Position numbers and translations under genes: made by a program. Positions 7,817-15,193 of a DNA stretch of 64,000 nucleotides are shown here, one piece after another. Source of the DNA: JBAOHV01 sp964450685 (lineage in GTDB: Bacteria > Actinomycetota > Acidimicrobiia > Acidimicrobiales > Microtrichaceae). Location: assembly GCA_964450685.1 (NCBI GenBank), contig CAYVDN010000008.1, positions 1-64,000 of the forward strand, read 5' to 3'. Numbering within the stretch: position 1 is the stretch's first letter; each line of letters begins with the position of its first letter. Below the pieces are notes generated by a model, which was not told the DNA's origin, ran no database searches, and was given only the letters and a program-made list of their open reading frames with translations.

Positions 7817-8959
7817 TCAGATGATGTTCAGAGCAGGGTTGTAGCGACGGGTGGGTGCCAGCTCGACGTCGACCCGTTCGGCAATCGCCGCGAACGCCTT
7901 GGCCGCTTCGGAGTCTGGTTCGACCGCGGTGATCGGCCGACCCTCGTCGCCACCCTCCCGCAGCAGCGGCACGAGCGGGATCTGACCCAGCAGCGGCACG
8001 TCTGCGGAGTCTGCGAGCTCCTGCCCGCCGCCGGCACCGAAGAGCTCGTAGCGCTTGCCGTCGTCACCGGTGAACCACGACATGTTCTCGATGACGCCCT
8101 TGACCTCGAGGCGGACCTTCTCGGCCATCGCCGCAGCACGCTGAGCGACCTTCTGGGCGGCTGGCTGCGGCGTCGTGACGACGTACAGCTCCGCCCGTGG
8201 AAGGAACTGCGCGAGGGAGAGCGAGATGTCGCCGGTCCCCGGAGGAAGGTCGACCACGAGGTAGTCGGGCTCGTCCCAGAAGACATCCGTGAGGAACTGC
8301 TCGAGCGCCTTGTGCAGCATCGGTCCACGCCAGATGACCGGCTGGTCCTCCTCGACGAAGAACCCCATCGAGATGCACCGCACGCCGTACGCCTCGGGCG
8401 GGACGATCATCTTGTCGATCAGCACCGGCGGGCGCTCCACGCCGAGCATCCGGGGGATCGAGAAGCCCCAGACATCGGCGTCGACGACAGCCACCGACTT
8501 GCCACGCTGCGCCAGAGCGATCGCCAGGTTGGTCGTGACCGACGACTTGCCGACTCCGCCCTTACCCGATGCGATCAAGAGCACCCGCGTGCTGGACGAA
8601 GGATCGGCAAACGGAATCGACCGTCCCTCGGCATGGCCGTGGGCCTGCTGCGACCCGGCGGTCGCCGCAGGGTCGCCGTGGAGCTTGCTGCGCAGCACCG
8701 CCCGGTCCTCGTCGGTCATCGATGTGAAGTCGATCGACACCTGCTCCACCCCTGCGAGCGCGCGCACTGCGCTGTCGACCCGGTTCTGGATCTCGGCCTT
8801 GAGCGGGCACCCCGGCACGGTGAGCGCTATCTGGATCGTCACGGTCGGCAGGTCGACAGCCACGGAGCGAACCATGTCCAGCTCCACGATCGATCGGTGC
8901 AGCTCCGGGTCCTGCACGGGCCGCAACGCTTCGATCACATCCTGCTCGGTGACGGTCAT
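7817..8959 (-). CDS. mrp: Mrp/ApbC-type Fe-S cluster carrier ATPase
   Basis: The 380-residue protein has an N-terminal MIP18/DUF59 domain (about 1-90) and a ParA/MinD-like ATPase with ASGKGGVGKSSVTTN near residue 117 and LVVDLPPGTGD. Mrp proteins carry 4Fe-4S clusters to apoproteins. The CxxC pair usual after ENMS is absent (ENMSWFTGDDGKRYELF), so cluster binding, if any, must differ. The start MTVTEQDVIEAL is preferred over an upstream in-frame ATG because TATGCT lies 6 nt before it. It diverges from a SufR-like regulator and a cysteine desulfurase. Confidence 0.9.
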   Translation of the reverse strand: MTVTEQDVIEALRPVQDPELHRSIVELDMVRSVAVDLPTVTIQIALTVPGCPLKAEIQNRVDSAVRALAGVEQVSIDFTSMTDEDRAVLRSKLHGDPAATAGSQQAHGHAEGRSIPFADPSSSTRVLLIASGKGGVGKSSVTTNLAIALAQRGKSVAVVDADVWGFSIPRMLGVERPPVLIDKMIVPPEAYGVRCISMGFFVEEDQPVIWRGPMLHKALEQFLTDVFWDEPDYLVVDLPPGTGDISLSLAQFLPRAELYVVTTPQPAAQKVAQRAAAMAEKVRLEVKGVIENMSWFTGDDGKRYELFGAGGGQELADSADVPLLGQIPLVPLLREGGDEGRPITAVEPDSEAAKAFAAIAERVDVELAPTRRYNPALNII

Positions 8960-8965
8960 GGGCCG

Positions 8966-8975
8966 AGCATAGGCT
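8966..8975. promoter_or_regulatory. Bidirectional -10 element, mrp / SufR-like gene
   Basis: AGCATAGGCT contains TAGGCT on the plus strand (8970-8975), 7 nt before the GTG at 8983. On the minus strand it contains TATGCT (8971-8966), 6 nt before the ATG at 8959. The start codons are only 23 bp apart, so both mRNAs are probably leaderless. Confidence 0.6.
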
Positions 8976-8982
8976 CGGGCCC

Positions 8983-9687
8983 GTGCCACCTCTCAGTCGC
9001 ACCGAGTTCGCCTCGGCGGTAACCGCCATCACCTCGGCGTTCGGCGACCCCACCCGCCGTGAGATCTACCTGTTCGCCCTCTCGAGCGACTCCGGAACGA
9101 CGGCCTCCGAGGTCGCCCAACAGTTCGGCCTGCATCCCAACGTCGCTCGCCACCACCTGGACAAACTGACTGCCGGCGGTCACCTGGAAGTGGGCACAGA
9201 GCGCTCTCCCGGCGGGGCTGGGCGGCCGTCCAAGCGCTACCGCAGCACGACAGACGAAGCGAGCCTCGACGTGTCGGTTCGCCAGGACGACGTCGTCGTC
9301 ACCCTCCTCGGGCGGGCGCTGTCGGAGCTCGGCACCGAACGGGCTGCGGCGATCGCCGAGGAGGTCGGCGAGGAGTACGGCCGCACCTTGGCGACGGCCA
9401 TGGGCGAAAGGCACCACCGTTCCGCGAAGGCCGCACTGAACGCTGTCGCTGATGCATTGAGCTCACACGGATTCGCTGCGCGCGCCGAGAGCGAGGGCTC
9501 GTCGCTGCGCATCGTCACCGACCACTGCCCCTTCGGTGACGCTGCTGTGCAGAACCCCGTCCTTTGTGCTGTCGACCGCGGCATGGTCAAGGGCATGCTC
9601 CGCGCTCTGCACGGCGAGACCAAGGTCGACCAGGTGAGTGTCCACTCCTGTGGCGACGACCACTGCGTGACCTCCGTCGGCGCCTGA
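8983..9687 (+). CDS. SufR-like winged-helix transcription factor with a C-terminal cysteine cluster
   Basis: The 234-residue protein has an N-terminal winged helix (about 10-85, with ASEVAQQFGLHPNVARHHLDKL) and a C-terminal sensor region. Four cysteines lie in CX12CX27CX4C (DHCPFGD, VLCAVD, SCGDDHC). This resembles SufR-type repressors that bind an Fe-S cluster and control Fe-S assembly genes. It sits between mrp and a cysteine desulfurase, so it probably senses cluster status and regulates both directions. One base separates its stop from the next GTG. Confidence 0.82.
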   Translation: MPPLSRTEFASAVTAITSAFGDPTRREIYLFALSSDSGTTASEVAQQFGLHPNVARHHLDKLTAGGHLEVGTERSPGGAGRPSKRYRSTTDEASLDVSVRQDDVVVTLLGRALSELGTERAAAIAEEVGEEYGRTLATAMGERHHRSAKAALNAVADALSSHGFAARAESEGSSLRIVTDHCPFGDAAVQNPVLCAVDRGMVKGMLRALHGETKVDQVSVHSCGDDHCVTSVGA

Positions 9688-9688
9688 C

Positions 9689-10807
9689 GTGGCGCGCTCA
9701 TACCTCGACCACGCCTCGACATCACCGACCCGGCCTGTCGCCGTCGCTGCACTCACCGCATGGTTCGACGGGGCGAACGCGGACCCGGGGCGCATCCATG
9801 CCGAGGGTATGAGCTCACGCGTCGCGTTGGAGGAGGCGCGTGAACAGGTGGCGACCATGCTCGGCGCACGTGCGAGAGAAGTGGTGTTCACGTCGGGCGC
9901 GACCGAGGCGATCGCTGCCGCGTGTCACGGCGCCCGCCTGCGCGACGGCGCCCGTCAGGCGATGGTGCTGTCATCGGTGGAGCACTCAGCCGTGCGTCAG
10001 TGGGCGGCTCGAGGGCCCTTCGTGGAGGTCGGTGTCGACTCGGTCGGACGTGTTGACGTCGACGAGTTGCTCGATGCGGTCGACGACCACACTGCGTTGG
10101 TCCACCTGCAGTGGGGAAACCACGAGGTCGGGACCCGCCAGGATGTCCAGGAGGTCGTGGACCGGTGCCGTGCCAGGGGCGTCCTGGTTCACGTGGACGC
10201 AGCGCAGGCCGCCGGGCGCGACGACATCACGTTCACCGAATCGGGAGCAGACCTGATGTCGGTCTCGGGCCACAAGTTCGGTGCGCCACCGGGCACAGGG
10301 GTCCTTCTGGTGCGCCGCGGACTACGCCTGTCCCCCCTGCTGGTCGGCGGCGACCAGGAACGTGCTCGACGCGCGGGGATGGAGAACGTGCCTGCACTCG
10401 TCGGTATGGGTGCGGCCGCTGCCGAGCTCATCGAGAGCCGCGAAGCCGAACAGGCGGTGCAGCGACTACTCACCGAGCGGATCATCGAGTTCGCCGGCAG
10501 GACCGACGGAGTGTTCGTGCTCGGCGACCCTGTCGACAGGCTCCCCCACCTGGTCTGCCTGGGCATCGAAGGCATCGAGCCGCAGCCAGTGCTGCTCGGA
10601 TTGGACCAGATGGGCGTGGCGGTGCACTCGGGCAGCTCTTGCAGCACCGAGTCGCTCGAGCCGTCCCCCGTACTCGCTGCGATGGGAGCGGACGCCGAGC
10701 GGTCGCTGCGCGTGTCGGTCGGCTGGTCGAGCACGGACTCCGACGTCGACCGGTTCATCTCAGCACTTCCCGCGGTCCTCGACCGTCTCCACTCACTCCG
10801 GGGCTGA
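9689..10807 (+). CDS. Cysteine desulfurase, NifS/IscS type
   Basis: The 372-residue PLP enzyme of fold type I has SGATEAI near residue 70, the histidine of SVEHSA, DAAQAAG near residue 171 and the PLP lysine in SGHKFGAPPGTG near residue 196. The persulfide cysteine is in SGSSCSTESLEPS near residue 316. It removes sulfur from cysteine for Fe-S clusters or thio-modification. The GTG start lies one base after the SufR-like gene stop, indicating co-transcription. The genuine N-terminus is short (MARSYLDHASTSPTRP), typical of the family. Confidence 0.92.
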   Translation: MARSYLDHASTSPTRPVAVAALTAWFDGANADPGRIHAEGMSSRVALEEAREQVATMLGARAREVVFTSGATEAIAAACHGARLRDGARQAMVLSSVEHSAVRQWAARGPFVEVGVDSVGRVDVDELLDAVDDHTALVHLQWGNHEVGTRQDVQEVVDRCRARGVLVHVDAAQAAGRDDITFTESGADLMSVSGHKFGAPPGTGVLLVRRGLRLSPLLVGGDQERARRAGMENVPALVGMGAAAAELIESREAEQAVQRLLTERIIEFAGRTDGVFVLGDPVDRLPHLVCLGIEGIEPQPVLLGLDQMGVAVHSGSSCSTESLEPSPVLAAMGADAERSLRVSVGWSSTDSDVDRFISALPAVLDRLHSLRG

Positions 10808-10808
10808 A

Positions 10809-11426
10809 GTGAGCCCGGGACCCGAGGCGGTGATCTTCGACCTCGACGGCGTGGTGCGCGACTGGAACGACGACGACATGTACCAGCTCGAGGAGAGCTT
10901 CGGGCTGCCCGCGGGAACGATTCTCGGGATCGGGTTCGGAGCGGAGCTGGGTCCGCTCGCCACCACCGGCGCAATGACGTACCGCGAGTGGATGGACGAG
11001 ATCCGTCGCAGGGTCACCGCTTCCTACGGAGCGGCCGTGGCACCTGCGCTCGACCGGTGGGAGGCCAACATCGGAGTCGTCGACATACCGATGCTGGGGG
11101 TGCTGCGACAGGTTCGCAGCCGTTGCACTGCAGCGGTCCTGTCGAACGGGACGACGAGGCTGCGAAGAGATCTCCACGCGCTCGACCTGATCGACGAGTT
11201 CGACCTGATCTTCAACACCGCCGAGATAGGGATCGCCAAGCCCGATCCCGCAGTGTTCCACCACGTGCTCGGGGCGATGGGCCTCGACACCACCCAGGCG
11301 CTGTTCATCGACGACCTGCCCGAGAACGTGGCCGCGGCCCGCTCGATCGGACTGTCCGCACACGTTCACACCGACGTCACCTCCACGGTCGAGTTCCTGC
11401 GCTGCAACGGTTTGCAGATCCGCTGA
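10809..11426 (+). CDS. HAD-superfamily hydrolase
   Basis: The 205-residue protein has the HAD motifs: FDLDGVVRDW near residue 10 (nucleophile Asp), VLSNGT near residue 112 and the late acidic motif KPDPAVF...FIDDLPENVAAA. A helical cap follows motif I (class I). The substrate is unknown; phosphatases of this group act on small phosphorylated metabolites. The GTG start follows the desulfurase stop by one base, so it belongs to the same transcript. Confidence 0.85.
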   Translation: MSPGPEAVIFDLDGVVRDWNDDDMYQLEESFGLPAGTILGIGFGAELGPLATTGAMTYREWMDEIRRRVTASYGAAVAPALDRWEANIGVVDIPMLGVLRQVRSRCTAAVLSNGTTRLRRDLHALDLIDEFDLIFNTAEIGIAKPDPAVFHHVLGAMGLDTTQALFIDDLPENVAAARSIGLSAHVHTDVTSTVEFLRCNGLQIR

Positions 11427-11474
11427 CATCGGTGCGGGTTGCTGCGGCGTTCATCCAGGGGCCGAGCACGCGGA

Positions 11475-11480
11475 TAGCTT
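11475..11480 (+). promoter_or_regulatory. Probable -10 element of the SixA-type gene
   Basis: TAGCTT lies 9 nt before the ATG at 11490, consistent with a short-leader or leaderless transcript. Confidence 0.35.
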
Positions 11481-11489
11481 GAGACGCCG

Positions 11490-11957
11490 ATGACCACCTA
11501 CCTGGTCCGCCATGCCTCGGCGGGGTCGCGGGACGACTGCGACCCGCACGACGCCGACCGGAGTCTCGACGACGTCGGTCTGTTGCAGGCCGAGAAGCTC
11601 GCCGGCTGGCTCCGCCACGAGCCTGTGGAACGGATCCTCACGAGCCCGTACCGCCGTTGCGTCGAATCGGTGGAACCGCTCGCCGCGGCGTTGGGACTGC
11701 GCATCGAATGCAGCGACGCGCTCGGCGAGGGAACATCCGTGGACGTGTCCTGGAAGCTGCTCGAGCGCCTTGCCTCCTCGACGACCGTGTTGTGCAGCCA
11801 CGGCGATGTCGTACCCGACCTTGTCCGCCGTGCACAGGGGCGCGGGATGCTGGTACCCGGTAAGTCCGGCTGTGCGAAGGGCTCGGTGTGGACCCTCCAG
11901 CACTGGGACGGGACGACCTTCGCCACGGGGATCTACACGCCCGTACCGGGGAACTGA
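11490..11957 (+). CDS. SixA-type histidine phosphatase
   Basis: The 155-residue protein of the phosphoglycerate-mutase-like family has the RHG-type motif LVRHASAG near residue 5 (catalytic His), the arginine in SPYRRCVES and the second histidine in CSHGDVVPDL. It is short and lacks the larger cap, as in SixA phosphohistidine phosphatases. It could remove phosphate from a histidine or from a small metabolite; sequence alone does not decide. Confidence 0.82.
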   Translation: MTTYLVRHASAGSRDDCDPHDADRSLDDVGLLQAEKLAGWLRHEPVERILTSPYRRCVESVEPLAAALGLRIECSDALGEGTSVDVSWKLLERLASSTTVLCSHGDVVPDLVRRAQGRGMLVPGKSGCAKGSVWTLQHWDGTTFATGIYTPVPGN

Positions 11958-12042
11958 CCGGTTCTCACCGCTCATGACAATGCAGTTGCGCTACGGTCCG
12001 CACGACTGCGTGCGACGGCTGGTTGTCGCACCGAGGGGGGTC

Positions 12043-12906
12043 ATGATGCGCCGTTCGTCCGTCTTCTCGTTGCTCGTGGCTGTGATCGCACTGATCGGTT
12101 CCGCGTGCGCGGCACCCCCGGACCCGACCGAGTGGAAGGTGTCTCCCAAGTCGATCACCGTCCACCGGGGCGAGGACCGCGATGGCGGGGACGAGCCCTA
12201 CGTGATCCAGGTCGGGTTCCGCTCCAAGCTGGGTGTGCCCGGCTCCTCTTCCACGAGCATCTCGTCGCAGTGCAAGCGCAACCGGCTGCCCGCCACGAAC
12301 GCTGCTCCCGACGGCACGACGGTGGACATTCCGGCTGGTTCGGCCGACATCGCCTTCCCAGGGGTGCAGAACCTGGAGGTCTCCGACCTTGCATCCGGCG
12401 AGATCCCGTTCGAGGTGATCGGCACGCTCAGCTTCGTGATGGAGCGCGACGGAATCTTCTCCGGCTGCGCCGTCACCGACCTGTTCGACAACGCCCTGCG
12501 CGACGTCCTCCGCGATGCTCTCGAGATGCTGATCGCCAACTCGGACACACCTCCCACCACCGAGGATCTGATCGATCTGATCGTCGACAACCTCGGTGAC
12601 TTCATCGCAGCCGCGGGTGACCTGATCGCGGCTGTTCTCGAGGGCTTCGGCAACCCCGACGACATCATCGGCGTCGCCGCTCAGATCCACCTCCCGACCC
12701 GCGGTGCGCTCACCGATCTGATCCGCACCGGACTCTCGGTCGGAGGGTTGTTCGCCCCGGGGCTGGAACACGGGTTCATCCCGGTCGACGGCCTGCCCAG
12801 CTCGTTGCAGATCCGTGTCGGAACGCTCAGCACTTCGACGGCCAACTTCCGCTTCACCGTGCCGGGCGTGGCCGACTACAGCTACCACAGCGCCGTCACG
12901 CGCTGA
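12043..12906 (+). CDS. Putative lipoprotein of unknown function
   Basis: The 287-residue protein has a signal peptide with a lipobox LIGSAC (Cys near residue 21) and would be anchored on the outer face of the membrane. The mature part is acidic with long hydrophobic/Asp-rich helices near 165-215 (LIDLIVDNLGDFIAAAGDLIAAVLEG) flanked by beta-rich segments. I do not recognise the family. The ATG at 12043 (or 12046) is preceded by GAGGGGGG. TACGGT near 11993 could be a -10 element. It ends opposite the ccm operon. Confidence 0.7.
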   Translation: MMRRSSVFSLLVAVIALIGSACAAPPDPTEWKVSPKSITVHRGEDRDGGDEPYVIQVGFRSKLGVPGSSSTSISSQCKRNRLPATNAAPDGTTVDIPAGSADIAFPGVQNLEVSDLASGEIPFEVIGTLSFVMERDGIFSGCAVTDLFDNALRDVLRDALEMLIANSDTPPTTEDLIDLIVDNLGDFIAAAGDLIAAVLEGFGNPDDIIGVAAQIHLPTRGALTDLIRTGLSVGGLFAPGLEHGFIPVDGLPSSLQIRVGTLSTSTANFRFTVPGVADYSYHSAVTR

Positions 12907-12910
12907 GCCT

Positions 12911-12924
12911 GCCCCTTCAGGGGC
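12911..12924. terminator. Small hairpin between the lipoprotein gene and ccmI
   Basis: GCCCC-TTCA-GGGGC forms a 5-bp stem just after the stop of the lipoprotein gene (12906), in the 51-bp convergent gap. It is weak as a terminator. Confidence 0.3.
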
Positions 12925-12957
12925 CACGGACTCAGCTGCCCACTACAGCAGTTCGCG

Positions 12958-14160
12958 TCAGCCCCCACCGGGGTTCGGCACCCGGTCATCCACGGTCGTG
13001 GTGGTCTGGGGCGCACTCGTGGTGGTTCCCCCCTCCGAGGAGGATGAGCCAGCGCCCCCCTCGGCTTCGTCGAGTGCGTCGCGCAGATCCGCCGGGGATC
13101 CGAACAGGAACGATGCTGTCGGGCGCGGAAGGCTGTCCAGCACTGCCAGATCGGAGCGGACGTCCTCGGCACGGGCCTGAGCGAACGCGAGCGACGCCCT
13201 GAGCAGGAGTGCGTTCGGGTCCTGCGGATCCGCGGCAACGGCGAGGTCAGCCAGCTCGACCGCCCTGCTCAGGTCGCCGGTCTCACGGTCCACGCTCGTG
13301 TATGCGAGCGACACCAGCGCGTCGACGTTGTCGGGGTCTCCGGCGATCAACTGCTCGAGACAGGAGCCGAGCGAAACGAGGAACGCCTCGGCATCGGTCT
13401 CCTCAGGGTCCTGTGCCTCGGCAGCCTGCTGCCAGCACGACCTCGTGGCAGCGTCGATGGTCGCCACGAAGATCTCGCGTTCGAGGCCTTGGGACTGCAG
13501 GACCTGCACGGCGATCGGGGAAGGGTCGTTGCGGTAGAAGCGGTCGATCTCGGCGGCGGCGCGCACGTAGTCCCCCTCGCGGGCGGCCAGCACCGCGCTG
13601 AACACCCTGGCGTCCGGGTAGTCGGGCTCCAGCTCGATCGCTCGGGCGAGGTTCTGGGCACCCTCGTCGACCCGGTCGAGCCGGATCAGCGCCCAACCCT
13701 GATAGGTCAGCGCTTCGACGTTGTCCGGGGCGTCATCGAGGATCGCCTCGTAGCACTCGACCCCCGACTCGGGGTCCTGGAACGACGCCTGCTGACAGGT
13801 CGCCAGACGCGCTCGAGGTGTGTCCACCGCACCGCTGATGACTCCGCCTCCTCGCTGTCCCGCGTTGCGGGCCACGACGAACCCGGCGACCACGGCCAGA
13901 CCGACGACGGCCGCAACCACCAGCGCTGTTCGACCTCGCCCTCCCGAACGCCTCGGCGCCACGAGGGCCCTGCGCTGTTCGATCGCCCTGATCGTCTCGG
14001 AAGCACGCACGGTGTAGTCGTCGTGGAGCGCCCGGTAGTCCGCCTCGTCCAGGTCACCGGCGGCGTACTCACGTTCCAGGTCCTCGATCGAGCCGAGCAG
14101 GTGGTCCCGTTCCTCCTCGAGCAGCGCCAGCTCGTCAGGGTCGAGGCGGTCCGCGGTCAT
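12958..14160 (-). CDS. ccmI: CcmI/CycH-like TPR protein of cytochrome c maturation
   Basis: The 400-residue protein has an N-terminal soluble segment with LEREYAAGDLDEADYRALHDDY, resembling the CcmI N-terminus, a single membrane helix (about 78-98) and external TPR-like repeats (about 120-350). It ends in a low-complexity Ser/Thr/Gly tail. CcmI presents apocytochrome to the heme lyase CcmF-CcmH. It is the last gene of the ccm operon and overlaps ccmH by 4 bp (ATGA). Confidence 0.8.
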   Translation of the reverse strand: MTADRLDPDELALLEEERDHLLGSIEDLEREYAAGDLDEADYRALHDDYTVRASETIRAIEQRRALVAPRRSGGRGRTALVVAAVVGLAVVAGFVVARNAGQRGGGVISGAVDTPRARLATCQQASFQDPESGVECYEAILDDAPDNVEALTYQGWALIRLDRVDEGAQNLARAIELEPDYPDARVFSAVLAAREGDYVRAAAEIDRFYRNDPSPIAVQVLQSQGLEREIFVATIDAATRSCWQQAAEAQDPEETDAEAFLVSLGSCLEQLIAGDPDNVDALVSLAYTSVDRETGDLSRAVELADLAVAADPQDPNALLLRASLAFAQARAEDVRSDLAVLDSLPRPTASFLFGSPADLRDALDEAEGGAGSSSSEGGTTTSAPQTTTTVDDRVPNPGGG

Positions 14161-14660
14161 GAACCGGTTCGCTGCGAACGGTCCCGCAGCGCAGCGGCGA
14201 CGCGTGCCTCGTCGTCGTCGGTCACTTCGCGACCTGCGGCCTCGCTGTTGCGACGACGGTACGAACCGGCCAGCAGGATCCCCGCCCCCACCAGCGCCAC
14301 GACCGGCACGACCCAGACCAGAGAACCCACGCCCGATGCCGGCGGCGTGAGCAGGATCTCCTGGTCGTAACGGTCGGCGAAGAAGTTCAGGATCTCGTCA
14401 TCAGTGCTGCCCTTCGCCATCTGCTCGGCGATGGCCTCCCTGAACTGCACCGCCGAGGGCGACTGCGAGTCGGCCACCGACTCGCCCACGCACTGCTGGC
14501 ACTTGAGCTGGGATGCGATGGCGAAGAGCCGTTCCTGGCTCTGTCCGTCCGTAGGGGCGCCCGAGCCGGCCATGACTATCCCAGCCACGCAGGTGACCCC
14601 CATCAGAGCCCACCACCACCACTTCTGGCGTTGGGGGTGGCGGGCTGTACCAGGGCTCAT
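14157..14660 (-). CDS. ccmH: CcmH-type apocytochrome thiol reductase
   Basis: The 167-residue protein has a membrane helix near the N-terminus, the redox motif LKCQQCVGESVADSQS (CxxC at about 54-57), a three-helix CcmH domain and a second membrane helix (about 112-132). CcmH reduces the apocytochrome heme-binding cysteines before ligation. It overlaps both neighbours by 4 bp. Confidence 0.9.
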   Translation of the reverse strand: MSPGTARHPQRQKWWWWALMGVTCVAGIVMAGSGAPTDGQSQERLFAIASQLKCQQCVGESVADSQSPSAVQFREAIAEQMAKGSTDDEILNFFADRYDQEILLTPPASGVGSLVWVVPVVALVGAGILLAGSYRRRNSEAAGREVTDDDEARVAAALRDRSQRTGS

Positions 14661-15193
14661 GAGCCTGCCGTCCGGTCTGCGATCACCTGGTCGAGCTCGT
14701 CCGCGGTGACCCCACCGTTGATCTTCGCGACGACGGTTCCCGAGGGGTCGATGACGAACGACTCCGGGAGCTTCTTCACGCCGTAGTCGAGCGAGGCACC
14801 CGAGGCACCAGCGGTGACGACGGGCCAGTCCCCCCCGTTCTCGGCGAAGAACTGGGCGACCTTGTCGACCTCGGTGTCGTCGAAGGCGACGCTGACGAGC
14901 TGCACCTCGTCACCGTTGCGCTCGGCGAACTCGACCAGCTCGGGGTGCTCCTGGACACAAGGCGGGCACCAGGTGGCGAAGAAGTTCACCACCACCCACT
15001 GCCCGCGGTGGTCGTCTATGTCGAACTCGTCACCGGTCAGCGTCGTACCGGTCAGCGCCGGCGCGAGGTTCCCCACGACCGGGCTGGAGTCGGCGCGTTC
15101 GGCCCGGTCGGGAGCGAGCGCGAAGAGCGCCACCAGCGCCAGCGCTGCCACGCCGACGATCCCGGCGATGATCGGAGCACGGCGGCCCTTCAT
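14657..15193 (-). CDS. ccmG: CcmG/TlpA-like thiol:disulfide oxidoreductase
   Basis: The 178-residue protein has an N-terminal membrane anchor (about 7-27) and a thioredoxin fold with the active site FFATWCPPCVQEHPEL and a cis-proline region KKLPESFVID. It keeps CcmH or apocytochrome cysteines reduced outside the membrane. The ATG at 15193 gives a proper signal anchor and a 4-bp ATGA overlap with ccmF; a longer reading frame upstream lies in ccmF. Confidence 0.9.
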   Translation of the reverse strand: MKGRRAPIIAGIVGVAALALVALFALAPDRAERADSSPVVGNLAPALTGTTLTGDEFDIDDHRGQWVVVNFFATWCPPCVQEHPELVEFAERNGDEVQLVSVAFDDTEVDKVAQFFAENGGDWPVVTAGASGASLDYGVKKLPESFVIDPSGTVVAKINGGVTADELDQVIADRTAGS

